Below are positions 51,167 through 61,700 of a DNA stretch of 64,000 nt, piece by piece. Numbering within the stretch: the first letter of the stretch is position 1; each line of letters opens with the position of its first letter. The notes beneath the pieces were generated by a model. That model saw nothing but the letters and a program-made list of their open reading frames with translations, had not been told where the DNA came from and searched no databases. Origin of the DNA: Mangrovibacterium diazotrophicum (GTDB lineage Bacteria > Bacteroidota > Bacteroidia > Bacteroidales > Prolixibacteraceae); contig NZ_RAPN01000004.1 of NCBI RefSeq assembly GCF_003610535.1, forward strand, positions 124,001 through 188,000, given 5' to 3'. A program made the position numbers and the translations under genes.

Positions 51167-52531
51167 ATGCTTGAAAAATTTGGTGAACTGATTGTAACGT
51201 CTTCCGACTTCATGTGGGGAATTCCGGTTTTGGTGTTGTTATTAGGAGGAGGTTTTTATTTTCTGGTAATTACACGTTTGGCACCAATTAAATACATTGG
51301 CCACGCCATTCAAATCATACGCGGCAAATACGATGACCCGAACGAGGCCGGCCAGCTGAAACACTACCAGGCATTGTCGACGGCTTTGGCCGGAACAGTG
51401 GGGATGGGGAATATCAGCGGCGTTGCTGTGGCCATCACCATGGGCGGTCCGGGAGCCATCTTTTGGATGTGGATCTCGGCACTACTCGGTGTCTCCACCA
51501 AATTTTTTACCTGTTCGCTGGCTGTTATGTATCGTGGAAAGGACAGTGCCGGCGAAATTCAAGGCGGTCCCATGTACGTGATTACTGAAGGGCTGGGACG
51601 TCGTTGGAAACCTTTGGCTATCTTTTTTTCGGTGATGGCCATGTTGGGGGTGTTGCCAATATTCCAGTCGAATCAGCTCACCCAGGTTATTCGCGACGTG
51701 TTTTTGGTTCCCAACGGAATTCACCGCTCGGTGATGACAGATATGATTATCGGCTCCGTGATGGCGATTATTGTCGCGATTGTTGTTCTTGGTGGCGTAA
51801 AGCGGCTCGGAAATGTAACAGGGCGCATGGTTCCGGTGATGGTTGTCGTTTATATTGTTGCTGTATTATACATCATTTTCTCACACCCCTCGGAAATTAT
51901 TCCGAGTTTCCGACTCATTTTTGAAGACGCATTTACCGGAAAGGCAGTGGTGGGTGGTTCGCTTGGTGCGATCATCATCACCGGTGTGCGCCGTGCCGCT
52001 TTTTCAAACGAAGCGGGTATGGGAACAGCTCCAATGGCACACGGAGCTGCCAAAACCAACGAGCCGATTCGCGAAGGATTGGTGGCCATGTTGGGACCAA
52101 TTATCGATACCATCATTGTTTGTACAATGACTGCCTTAGCAATCATTATAACAGGAGTCTGGACGCACAGTTCGTCCGACGGAATTACCTTGACAGCGGA
52201 GGCTTTCAATGATGCAATTCCTTACGGATCTTATGTCTTGTTGGTGTGCGTAATCTTCTTTTCACTCTCAACCATGTTTGCTTTTCCGTATTATGGCAGC
52301 AAATGTTTAAGCTTTGTCGCTGGCGCCAAATACCAGCATCTGTACCATTACTTTGTAGTCGTTTTGGTGGTGGTTGGTGCAGTTTCTCAGATGCGCGTTA
52401 TCGTCGCGTTTATCGATCTGGCCTTCGCCCTGATGGCTTTCCCAACGATGATTAGTGCTTTGCTTCTTTCGGGTAAAGTACGGAGGGCAGCCGTTGATTA
52501 TTTTCGTCGGTATAAAGCGGGTGAATTCTGA
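51167..52531 (+). CDS. Alanine/glycine:cation symporter (AGCS) (454 aa)
   Basis: Membrane transporter with AGCS family marks: GTVGMGNISGVAVAI, ISALLGVSTKFF, and FSNEAGMGTAPMAHGAAK. About ten to eleven membrane helices. Sodium-coupled uptake of alanine, glycine or related amino acids. Confidence 0.93.
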   Translation: MLEKFGELIVTSSDFMWGIPVLVLLLGGGFYFLVITRLAPIKYIGHAIQIIRGKYDDPNEAGQLKHYQALSTALAGTVGMGNISGVAVAITMGGPGAIFWMWISALLGVSTKFFTCSLAVMYRGKDSAGEIQGGPMYVITEGLGRRWKPLAIFFSVMAMLGVLPIFQSNQLTQVIRDVFLVPNGIHRSVMTDMIIGSVMAIIVAIVVLGGVKRLGNVTGRMVPVMVVVYIVAVLYIIFSHPSEIIPSFRLIFEDAFTGKAVVGGSLGAIIITGVRRAAFSNEAGMGTAPMAHGAAKTNEPIREGLVAMLGPIIDTIIVCTMTALAIIITGVWTHSSSDGITLTAEAFNDAIPYGSYVLLVCVIFFSLSTMFAFPYYGSKCLSFVAGAKYQHLYHYFVVVLVVVGAVSQMRVIVAFIDLAFALMAFPTMISALLLSGKVRRAAVDYFRRYKAGEF

Positions 52532-52709
52532 AAATAGCGTTTGCAGCGTTGGTGTTCCGTTGAATAATTGCAAGAAAGACCTCAAAGGTTTCAAAAAGAA
52601 ATTTTCCTTTTGTACATTTGACTGTTTTTGAAAAATCGTCTTAATTCGGTATTTTGTGATCTGCGATTTAAGACGGGGAATTTGCCAAACCTATCAAACG
52701 AAATAACTT

Positions 52710-55439
52710 ATGCGATCAGTTTTGAAGAAATTGCTATTTCTTTTCTTTACTGTGTTGTGCCTGTTTTCTGCTGCATTTGCACAAATTGAAGTAAGCCGTT
52801 TATTTGTCGAAAATAAGATTAACCCGGTTGGGGTTAGTGTCATGTACCCGAGGCTTTCGTGGACTTTGGAGTCCTCAAAACGAAACGTCAGCCAATCGGC
52901 TTTTGATATTCGGGTAAGTGAAAGTCTCGAATCGCTTCAGAAGGGAGTGGATCTGATTTTCAGCACCGGAAAGATTCCTTCGGACCAGTCTGTTCACGTT
53001 CAGTTTACAGGAAATACCCTCAAACCCGGCCGCAAATATTACTGGCAGGTTCGGGTGTGGGATCAGAACGATCGGGTGTCCAAGTGGAGTGCTCCGAACT
53101 ACTGGATCATGGGAATCATGGGCCCCGAAAATTGGCGGGCCAAGTGGATTCGTCCCGGAGTGAGTGAGCGCGATGGCCAAAAATTGCCATTGATGCGGAC
53201 AGAGTTTGCTTTGCAAAAGAAAGTTAGGATGGCGACAGTTTTTATTACGGCACATGGCATGTACGAGGCTGAAATTAACGGAAAGCGGGTTGGCGATCTG
53301 TACCTGACTCCGGGGTGGACCAGCTACAACAAACGCCTGCAATATCAGACATACGATGTAACCGACTTTCTAAAGGACGGTAAAAACGCGATTGGTGTTT
53401 CATTGGGCAATGGTTGGTATCGCGGCAAAATTGGTTTCAATCCCAAAACCGGTTTCTACGGAGAAGACCTGGCTTTGCTTTTCCAGATGCAGATTATTTA
53501 CGAGGATGGAACGACCGAAAATATTTTGTCGGACGGGAGCTGGCGTTCGGCACTGGGGCCGATCCTTGATTCTGAGATCTACGACGGAGAGACCTTCGAC
53601 GCTCGGTTGGCGTTGAAAGGTTGGTCGGAACCTGGTTTTGTCGATGTGGACTGGTCGGCGATAAAATTGGCCAACTTCCCGGTAATTAATTTAGTGACTA
53701 CCGAGAATGAACCGGTGAGGAAGCAGGAAGAGTTTAAGCCTGCGAAAATAATTACGACGCCCAAGGGTGAAAAGGTGATTGATTTTGGACAAAACCTGGT
53801 TGGATGGGTGCAGGTAAAAGCGACCGGGAAAGCTGGCGACAAGATTACAATTCAGCATGCAGAGGTGTTGGACAAAGACGGGAATTTTTACACGGCAAAC
53901 CTGCGGACTGCCAAACAAACAAATACCTATATTTTGAAGGGCGGAGGACAGGAAACCTTCGAGCCTCACTTTACGTTCCAGGGATTTCGCTTCATAAAGG
54001 TGGAAGGATATCCTGGTGAACTGAATCCGGAAAACTTCAAGGCCATCGCGCTTTACTCGGATTTGTTACCCACAGGGAACTTTTCATGTTCCGATGATTT
54101 TGTAAACCGCTTGCAAAAAAATATACAATGGAGCCAGCGAGGTAATTTCGTTGATGTTCCAACAGACTGCCCGCAACGCGACGAACGTTTGGGCTGGACC
54201 GGTGATGCGCAGGCATTTGCTTCGACTGCCGCTTTCAACTTCAATGTAAATAGCTTTTATGCCAAGTGGTTGAAAGATGTGGCTGCCGATCAGGCCGAGG
54301 ACGGAAGTGTTCCGTACGTGGTGCCCAATGTATTGGGTGACGAGTGTAGTCCGGGTTGGGGCGATGTGGCCACAATAGCGCCGATGGAAATCTACCGTTC
54401 ATACGGTGACAAGGTGCTGTTGGAAAATCAGTATGCTAGCATGAAGGCTTGGGTAGATTACATTCGGAATACGGCGCAAAATAATTTGTGGCGCCCGAAA
54501 CAATCTTTCGGCGACTGGTTATTTTTCCGTCCTGATGACGATAACAGCGGGAGGGCTGCATCGACTGATAAAGATTTAATTGCCCAATGTTTCTATGCTC
54601 ACTCAACTCAACTGCTGATTGATGCAGCAAAAGTGTTGGAGATGGATTACGATGTACATGTGTACGATTCCTTGCTGACCAAAGTGAAAGAAGCTTTTGT
54701 GCATGAGTACCTGACACCGAGCGGGCGAATGGTTTCAGGCACGCAAACCGCTTACGTGCTGGCACTGGAATTTGACATGTTGCCGGAGGGCCTGCGCGAT
54801 GACGCGGTGGCTCGTTTGGTTACCAATATTCACGAATACGATGATCACCTGACTACCGGATTTTTGGGAACACCGTACCTGTGTCACGTACTTTCTGAAA
54901 ACGGGCAAAGTGAACTGGCGTATAAACTGCTGCTGGAAAAATCGTATCCATCGTGGTTATACCCTGTTACGATGGGCGCAACAACTATTTGGGAACGGTG
55001 GGATGGTATAAAACCCGACGGATCGTTTCAAACGCCCAACATGAATTCATTCAACCACTACGCGTACGGCGCCATTGGTAACTGGATGTATCGCGAAGCC
55101 GCTGGCATTAAGACCGATCCGGATGTTCCCGGCTACAAGGCGATTCTAATAAAGCCGATCGTTACGCAGAAACTGAATTTTGTGAAGGCAGATTTGCTTA
55201 CCTATTACGGAAAAGTTGTATCGGAATGGCGTTGGTCGCAAGGCCAGCTAATTTTAAATGTGTCAATTCCGATTAATACCTCGGCGAAAGTTTATGTCCC
55301 GGCTTCATCGATCGACAAGGTGAAAGAAAGCGGCAAAAGCTTGACAGGACACCGCGAAGTTGAGGTCATTGGTCAGGAAGGTGTTTATGTGGTCGTAAAA
55401 TTAGGCTCCGGTAATTATTCGTTCACTGTTAGTCGCTGA
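52710..55439 (+). CDS. GH78 alpha-L-rhamnosidase (909 aa)
   Basis: Signal peptide (LFLFFTVLCLFSAAFAQ), beta-rich N-terminal and carbohydrate-binding-type domains to about residue 430, then the (alpha/alpha)6 catalytic domain. VDVPTDCPQRDERLGWTGDA carries the general acid region and GATTIWERWDGIKPDG the general base Glu. It removes terminal rhamnose from glycans. It is followed by a GH105 gene and a SusC/D locus. Confidence 0.93.
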   Translation: MRSVLKKLLFLFFTVLCLFSAAFAQIEVSRLFVENKINPVGVSVMYPRLSWTLESSKRNVSQSAFDIRVSESLESLQKGVDLIFSTGKIPSDQSVHVQFTGNTLKPGRKYYWQVRVWDQNDRVSKWSAPNYWIMGIMGPENWRAKWIRPGVSERDGQKLPLMRTEFALQKKVRMATVFITAHGMYEAEINGKRVGDLYLTPGWTSYNKRLQYQTYDVTDFLKDGKNAIGVSLGNGWYRGKIGFNPKTGFYGEDLALLFQMQIIYEDGTTENILSDGSWRSALGPILDSEIYDGETFDARLALKGWSEPGFVDVDWSAIKLANFPVINLVTTENEPVRKQEEFKPAKIITTPKGEKVIDFGQNLVGWVQVKATGKAGDKITIQHAEVLDKDGNFYTANLRTAKQTNTYILKGGGQETFEPHFTFQGFRFIKVEGYPGELNPENFKAIALYSDLLPTGNFSCSDDFVNRLQKNIQWSQRGNFVDVPTDCPQRDERLGWTGDAQAFASTAAFNFNVNSFYAKWLKDVAADQAEDGSVPYVVPNVLGDECSPGWGDVATIAPMEIYRSYGDKVLLENQYASMKAWVDYIRNTAQNNLWRPKQSFGDWLFFRPDDDNSGRAASTDKDLIAQCFYAHSTQLLIDAAKVLEMDYDVHVYDSLLTKVKEAFVHEYLTPSGRMVSGTQTAYVLALEFDMLPEGLRDDAVARLVTNIHEYDDHLTTGFLGTPYLCHVLSENGQSELAYKLLLEKSYPSWLYPVTMGATTIWERWDGIKPDGSFQTPNMNSFNHYAYGAIGNWMYREAAGIKTDPDVPGYKAILIKPIVTQKLNFVKADLLTYYGKVVSEWRWSQGQLILNVSIPINTSAKVYVPASSIDKVKESGKSLTGHREVEVIGQEGVYVVVKLGSGNYSFTVSR

Positions 55440-55578
55440 AAAGCATGAGCACCATTCTATGGGTTTATTTATGTAGTTGGCTCTTTGGGCGTTTTTTAGG
55501 GAGATTGAAGGAGTCAGTCTGACGATTTAACCCCCTAAAACGGATAGTTTGTCGGGAGTCTGTCAGCTTGCTGGGATT

Positions 55579-55586
55579 TATTTTTG
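55579..55586 (+). promoter_or_regulatory. -7 promoter box before the GH105 gene
   Basis: TATTTTTG fits TAnnTTTG, 36 bases before the ATG. No strong -33 element at the right distance. Confidence 0.4.
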
Positions 55587-55622
55587 TGTCCGGTAACAGA
55601 TTAATAAATCAAGCAAGAACTG

Positions 55623-56837
55623 ATGAAAACGATCAAATCTATCACTCTGGCGCTGCTCGCTGCCTTAATGCTTTTGGGTACATCCTGTAGCCAAACTAAA
55701 AAAACAGAAGAAATTTCGCCAATCCAATGGGGAATCAAAATGGCCGATTCTGATATGGCGCGTTTCCCGGATGCTTCGATGCTGGACTGGTCAAAAGAAC
55801 CAAAGTGGAGCTATACGCAAGGATTGGTAACCCTGGCACTTCAACGTTTATACAACGAAACCGGTGATCAAAAATATTACGATTATGGTTTTGCTTACGC
55901 TGATAAAATGATCAACGAAGATGGTTCAATCGTATCGTACAACATGGAGAAATACAACCTCGACCTGGTGAATTCCGGAAAAATCCTTTTCGAAATTTAT
56001 GAGAAAACAGGTGACGAGCGGTTTGCAAAAGCGATGGATTTGCTGAATGAGCAGCTCAAAAACCAACCAAAAACTTCCGACGGCGGATACTGGCACAAGA
56101 AAGTTTACCCGTTTCAAATGTGGTTGGATGGCGTTTACATGGCTGACCCATTCCATGCGCAATACGGCAAAGTGTTTAATAAGCCAGAGGCTATCGACGA
56201 TGCGATGCACCAGGTTTTCACCATTCAAAAACATACACACGATACCATTACCGGTTTAAATTTCCACGGGTGGGATGAAAGCCGCGAGCAAGCCTGGGCC
56301 GATTCAATTACCGGACTTTCACAACATGTTTGGGGACGTGCGCAGGGCTGGTACGCCATGGCACTGGTTGACATTCTGGATTTTATACCGGCAGATCACC
56401 CGCAAAGAGTAGCATATCTGGATGTTTTGAAAACGGTTTATGCAGCTATCCTGAAAGCTCAGGATCCGGCGACAGGTGTTTGGTGGCAGGTCATGGATGA
56501 GCCTGCTCGCGAAGGAAACTGGCTGGAATCTACCTGCTCCAGTATGTTTGTTTACGCCTTTGCCAAAGCAAACCGCATGGGATACGTGGATGATTCGTAC
56601 ATGGAAGCTGCCAAAAAAGGCTTCGACGGCATGCTGAAGACCTTCATCAAAACAGAAGATGATGGCAAAATCTCGCTGACACAATGTTGCGCTGTTGCCG
56701 GTTTGGGTGGAAATCCTTATCGCGACGGGTCATACGAATATTACATTTCGACAGAGATTCGCGATAACGATCCGAAGGGTGTTGGCCCATTTGTTATGGC
56801 GGCAATTGAACTGCAAAAAGATATCGACAAAAAATAA
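55623..56837 (+). CDS. GH105 unsaturated glycuronyl hydrolase, lipoprotein (404 aa)
   Basis: Lipoprotein signal (LMLLGTSC, Cys 22). The (alpha/alpha)6 barrel has WSYTQGLVTLALQ, MWLDGVYMADPFHAQYGK, GRAQGWYAMALVDIL, and SLTQCCAVAGLGG, which are typical of unsaturated rhamnogalacturonyl/ulvan hydrolases. It hydrolyses unsaturated uronates made by polysaccharide lyases. Confidence 0.92.
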   Translation: MKTIKSITLALLAALMLLGTSCSQTKKTEEISPIQWGIKMADSDMARFPDASMLDWSKEPKWSYTQGLVTLALQRLYNETGDQKYYDYGFAYADKMINEDGSIVSYNMEKYNLDLVNSGKILFEIYEKTGDERFAKAMDLLNEQLKNQPKTSDGGYWHKKVYPFQMWLDGVYMADPFHAQYGKVFNKPEAIDDAMHQVFTIQKHTHDTITGLNFHGWDESREQAWADSITGLSQHVWGRAQGWYAMALVDILDFIPADHPQRVAYLDVLKTVYAAILKAQDPATGVWWQVMDEPAREGNWLESTCSSMFVYAFAKANRMGYVDDSYMEAAKKGFDGMLKTFIKTEDDGKISLTQCCAVAGLGGNPYRDGSYEYYISTEIRDNDPKGVGPFVMAAIELQKDIDKK

Positions 56838-56868
56838 TAGTGGATCAGAAAATAGATTTTCAAACCAA

Positions 56869-56904
56869 AGAGGGAGGCTATGACGATAGCAGCCCTCTTT
56901 TTTT
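56869..56904 (+). terminator. Terminator after the GH105 gene
   Basis: AGAGGGAGGCT and AGCAGCCCTCT pair with a small mismatch (56869-56898) and are followed by a T-run. Confidence 0.8.
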
Positions 56905-56947
56905 ACCTTTATTACGCGAAATCTGCTAATTTAGGCAGACTAAAAAT

Positions 56948-57553
56948 TTGACGAAATTGGCAGGATCGGGGAATCAAGAAGAGCAATTTATTATTCAACG
57001 AATGATTGAAGGCGACAAACGGGCCTTCAAATATTTCTTTGACAAGTATTACCGCGAGCTCTGTAATTTTGTCAATATTTACCTGAAAGACGAGATGCTT
57101 GCCGAAGAGGTAGTGCAGGATATCTTCGTTTACTTTTGGGAAAACAAGCAAAAAATAAAAATCCATTCTTCAGTTAAAGCCTACCTGTTCGGTGCGTCGA
57201 AATATAAAAGTTTGAACGTGCTTCGTTCGCAGAAAGACAACCTGGTTTGGTTTGATGCCATTGAGGCGAGCGAAAGTTATATCGACGAGATTCCGATGGA
57301 GCAGTTCTCCGGTATCGAGGAATTTCGACAAATACTGAATGATGCGATATTGCAACTTCCTGAAAAATGTCGCGAGATTTTTTTACTCAGCAAAAAGCAG
57401 GAACTATCCAACAAACAAATAGCCGAACAACTGGGGGTGTCCGTTAAAACAGTTGAAAATCAGATGACAATCGCGTTGAAAAAGTTGCGAAGCTGTCTGG
57501 AGCCGCACCGCGACAAAATCTTTCTACTCTTCCTGCTCGATTTTTTCAAATAA
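56948..57553 (+). CDS. ECF-type RNA polymerase sigma-70 factor (201 aa)
   Basis: Sigma-70 region 2 (MIEGDKRAFKYFFDKYYREL, then AEEVVQDIFVYFWENKQKI) and region 4 (LQLPEKCREIFLLSK, NKQIAEQLGVSVKTVENQM). The called start is TTG at 56948; an ATG at 57002 is an alternative that would cut the N-terminus. It precedes a FecR gene and a SusC gene with an STN domain, the classic trans-envelope signalling layout. Confidence 0.93.
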   Translation: MTKLAGSGNQEEQFIIQRMIEGDKRAFKYFFDKYYRELCNFVNIYLKDEMLAEEVVQDIFVYFWENKQKIKIHSSVKAYLFGASKYKSLNVLRSQKDNLVWFDAIEASESYIDEIPMEQFSGIEEFRQILNDAILQLPEKCREIFLLSKKQELSNKQIAEQLGVSVKTVENQMTIALKKLRSCLEPHRDKIFLLFLLDFFK

Positions 57554-57619
57554 AAAAAATGAAATTCTTTTAGGGGTATTTACGTGTTGCTGTTACTTAA
57601 TGGTAAAAGCGGCCTAAAC

Positions 57620-58585
57620 ATGGAAAACGAAATCCCTTGGGGGAAAATACAATATTACCTGATTCATTCGGATGAAAAGCCGGATGAAGAGCTTCAGCAA
57701 TGGCTACAAAAATCGGATTATAACAGGAAATTATGGGGAGAAGTTAAACTGACTTATCTGATCTCGGGCGAACTCCCTCGTGAGTTTGAGCCGGATCAAA
57801 AAGTAGCTTGGAGCAAAATTGAAAACCGGATTGCAGCAAAGCAACGGAGGGTGAGATTGAATCCGGTTTTCTTAAAAGTTGCAGCTTCCATACTCCTGTT
57901 TTTTGTCGGTGGCCTGGCAGGCTACTACCTTATGCAGCACCAGGAGGTACAATATGCTGAAGTGTTTTCACCTTATGGCCACAAAACCAAAGTCGTATTA
58001 CCCGACCAATCTGTCGTTTGGCTCAACGGCAACTCCTCCTTGAAATATGCAACAAATTTTGAGCATTCGCGGGATGTGCAATTAACCGGAGAAGCATTGC
58101 TGCAGGTGACCAAAGATCCCGGTAACGTATTTCGTTTGCGTTCCGGCGATGTGAAGGTCGAAGTATACGGAACCAAATTCAATTTTAAACACTACTCAAA
58201 TGATCAGAATGCTGAAGTGGCTTTGATCGAGGGAAGTGTGGGCTTGTTCAACCGCGATAAATTGCTGACCAAGATGACTCCGGGGCAAGTTGCGAACCTG
58301 AATCCGGAAACAAATAAACTGGAAGTTAGCAGCGAAAATATGGACATGATCGTATCGTGGAGCACCGATGAACTGGTTGTTGAGAACCAGTCGTTCGGCG
58401 AAGTTTTGAAATACCTGGAACGCTGGTACGGCGTCGAGTTTCACTACGACAAGAGCATTGATTTGCAGCAGCGTCTGAGTTTCAAAGTTAAAACTGAAAG
58501 TCTGCCCGAACTGCTTTCAACTATCGGATACTTAACATCAATCAAATATCGAATCGAAGGTAAAAATGTTGAACTCTCAAAATGA
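57620..58585 (+). CDS. FecR-type anti-sigma factor (321 aa)
   Basis: A cytoplasmic N-terminal domain (to about 85), one membrane helix (VFLKVAASILLFFVGGLAGYY), and a periplasmic FecR domain with EVFSPYGHKTKVVLPDQSVVWLN-type start (in pieces) and a C-terminal STN-like part. It holds and releases the adjacent sigma factor. I chose the ATG at 57620 over a GTG twelve codons earlier. Confidence 0.92.
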   Translation: MENEIPWGKIQYYLIHSDEKPDEELQQWLQKSDYNRKLWGEVKLTYLISGELPREFEPDQKVAWSKIENRIAAKQRRVRLNPVFLKVAASILLFFVGGLAGYYLMQHQEVQYAEVFSPYGHKTKVVLPDQSVVWLNGNSSLKYATNFEHSRDVQLTGEALLQVTKDPGNVFRLRSGDVKVEVYGTKFNFKHYSNDQNAEVALIEGSVGLFNRDKLLTKMTPGQVANLNPETNKLEVSSENMDMIVSWSTDELVVENQSFGEVLKYLERWYGVEFHYDKSIDLQQRLSFKVKTESLPELLSTIGYLTSIKYRIEGKNVELSK

Positions 58586-58622
58586 AACCAATGAAATAAA
58601 AGAATCGGATTAAAAATGCAAA

Positions 58623-58650
58623 AAGGCTTGCTGCGCTAACAGCAAACCTT
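58623..58650 (+). promoter_or_regulatory. Hairpin in the FecR-SusC gap
   Basis: AAGGCTTGCTG and CAGCAAACCTT pair with one mismatch around a six-base loop (58623-58650). No T-run follows, so it is not a plain terminator. It may shape SusC mRNA or act in regulation. Confidence 0.4.
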
Positions 58651-58716
58651 CCAAATGAATTTTGTTTAATCGCGTTCCTGCAAGTCGATAAGCGCCAACC
58701 CATTGAGCTTGCAGTA

Positions 58717-61700
58717 ATGCACAAAATGTATCACAAACTTATGAAAAAAAAATTGAACGCCGGAGGCTCCTCTGCGAGTATTGCCTCTTGGTACAAAAGA
58801 TTGTTAATTATGAAATTGACACTTGTCTTATGTCTGTTTGTCGGGCTGTTGAGTTCAATGGCTGAGACGAATGCTCAAAGTACCCGCCTAAATCTGAAAA
58901 TTCAACAAGGAACAGTGAAAGATGTCATCGAAGAGGTTGAACGTCAGACTGATTATTCATTCATGTACGATAACAATGTTTTGGACGTGAGTCGAAATAT
59001 CACGGTTGTAACCGAAAACTCTTCGATCAAGGAAATCATGGATCAGGTTGTTGAAGGACAAAATCTAAAATATGAATTGGTCAACCGTTTTATAGTAGTA
59101 TCCGAAAAAGGCGCCACTGTAAATCAACAAAAAGAGATAAAAGTAAGTGGTAAAGTGACCGGCGAAAAGGGCGAGGCCCTGCCCGGGGTGACGATCGTTG
59201 TGAAAGGAACGTCAACCGGTACGGTAACCGATTTCAACGGAAACTACTCACTGGCCGACATTCCGGGTGATGCGACTTTGGTATTCTCGTTTGTGGGGAT
59301 GCAAGCTCAGGAAGTTGTTGTTGCCGGCCAAAGCAAGATCGACGTGGTCCTGCAAGAAGAATCAATTGGTTTGGAAGAAGTTGTTGCGATTGGTTATGGT
59401 ACCATGAAGAAAAGTGATTTGACCGGTTCTGTTTCCTCCATCAACAGCGATAAATTTCAGGTGGGGGCTGGATTAACTCCGCAGGCGATTATGAAAGGGT
59501 CGATCTCCGGTGTCAGTATCAGTCAAAACTCGGGTAAACCCGGAGGTACCAACACAATCCGTGTTCGAGGCGGTACGTCAATCTCGGCTTCCAACGAACC
59601 TCTGTATGTTATCGACGGTGTTCCTATTTCTACTTCAGCAGGTGTGAGCTCTACCAAATTAAGCAGTACTTACGACTATTTTGACCAGGAGGCTGTGGAC
59701 CCTTTGTCGAGTATCAACCCGAATGATATTGAGTCGATCAACATTTTGAAAGATGCGTCGGCCACTGCAATTTACGGTTCACGCGGTGCCAATGGTGTTA
59801 TCATGATCACCACCAAACGAGGCAAAGCCGGCAGAACGCAACTGGATTATTCGTTCAACACCGGATTCTCAAATGCATCAAAACAGCTGGATGTTTTGAC
59901 AGGTGATGAATATCGGTCGATTGTTAACGAACTTGGGTTAACGCTGGATGATAAAGGGGATAATGCGAATTGGCAAGACCGGATTGAGCGAACAGCTCTT
60001 ACAACCAGTAATTTCCTGTCGTTGACAGGTGGTGTTGAGAAAAGCAACTACCGCGTATCGGTTGGTTACAGTGACCAGGAAGGTATTATCAAAAGTTCAG
60101 GCGCGAAGAATTTTAACAGTCGGGTTAATCTGACGCACACCGAACTTGACGGCAAATTGAAATTCGACGTTAACATGAGTTACGGTCAGCAAACGACCAA
60201 TCAGGCTCCCGTGTCGAACACCGTAGGTAGTGAAATGGGTAGTAGTATTCTTTATGAAGCTTACGTGTTCAATCCAACCTATCCGATTTACGATGAGAAC
60301 GGAGATTATTACAATGTGCCGCCTTATCGTGTTAACCCGGTTTCGTACACCACCGACCTGCTTGACGAACGGAAAAGTACCAAGTTCCTGGGGAACATCA
60401 GCGCTTCGTATAATTTCATTAAACCGCTTACTTTCCAGGTTAATGGAGGATACAATGTCAACCAGCTTGACCGTAATTCCTACATTTCAAAAAGCAACCT
60501 GCTCGGTAATGGTAATGATGGCTATGTTAATATCCAGAAGTTAGGCGATTACAATAAATTGCTCGAAACGATCCTGAAATATGATCAGAAGTTCGGAAAA
60601 CACGGAATTAATGCAATGGCCGGTTATTCATACCAATATTTCTACAATGAAGGCTTTAATCAAAGTGCTTCCGGCTTCCTTTCAGATGTTTTCAAATGGT
60701 ACAGTATCCAGGCAGCCACATCAATCAATATTCCAACAAGCTATGCCGAGGAGAACAAATTGATCTCCATGTACGGACGTGCAAACTATAACTATGACGA
60801 CCGATACCTGTTCACAGCCACGCTGCGTCGTGATGGTTCGAGCCGGTTTGGTGCCGATAACAAATGGGGGTTATTCCCATCAGCAGCTTTTTCGTGGCGT
60901 GTTTCAAACGAAGATTTCTATAGTAGCAACCTGGTGTCCGATTTGAAATTCCGCGCCAGTTATGGTGTGACCGGTAGTCAGGAAATCGGAAACTACAATT
61001 CATTAAGTACTTTAAGTGCAAGTAGTAGTGGTTATATCGTTGGTGGCTCGAAAGTTACGATTGTAATGCCTGCCCAATATGCTAATCCGGATTTGAAATG
61101 GGAAGAAACTGCTCAGGTTGATATTGGTATTGACTTTGGATTTGTTGGAGGCCGTTTGCAGGGGAGCTTAGATTGGTACTCTAAAAAGACTTCCGATCTG
61201 TTGCTTTCTATTGATATTCCATCTCCGTCCTATATCTCCAAACAAGTTGCAAATGTCGGAGCTGTGCGCAACTCCGGGATTGAATTTACTTTAAATGCCG
61301 ATTTGATTCGTTCCGGAAACTTCAAATGGAATGCAAATATCAATGTTAGCCACAACTCCAACAAAGTGCTGAGTTTGGCTAACGACAAATGGGTTGGTGA
61401 GGATATGCAAACTGCACCTTGTCAGGGACAGGGGCTATCAGGTACCTACGCTCAGTTGATTACGCCAGGCCAACCTTTGGGAACTTTCTACGGTAAGCGT
61501 TTTATTGGTTTCGATGAAGACGGATTAGAACAATATGCCAATGATGGCGAAAGTGAAGTGATTGGATGTGCCCAACCCGACTTAAGCTTTGGTTTTGCAT
61601 CAAACTTTAGTTACAAAAATTGGTCGTTAGCCATGAACTTCCATGGTACTTTAGGCAACGACATCTATAATGGTACACGAAACAATCAGGCCTACCTGAG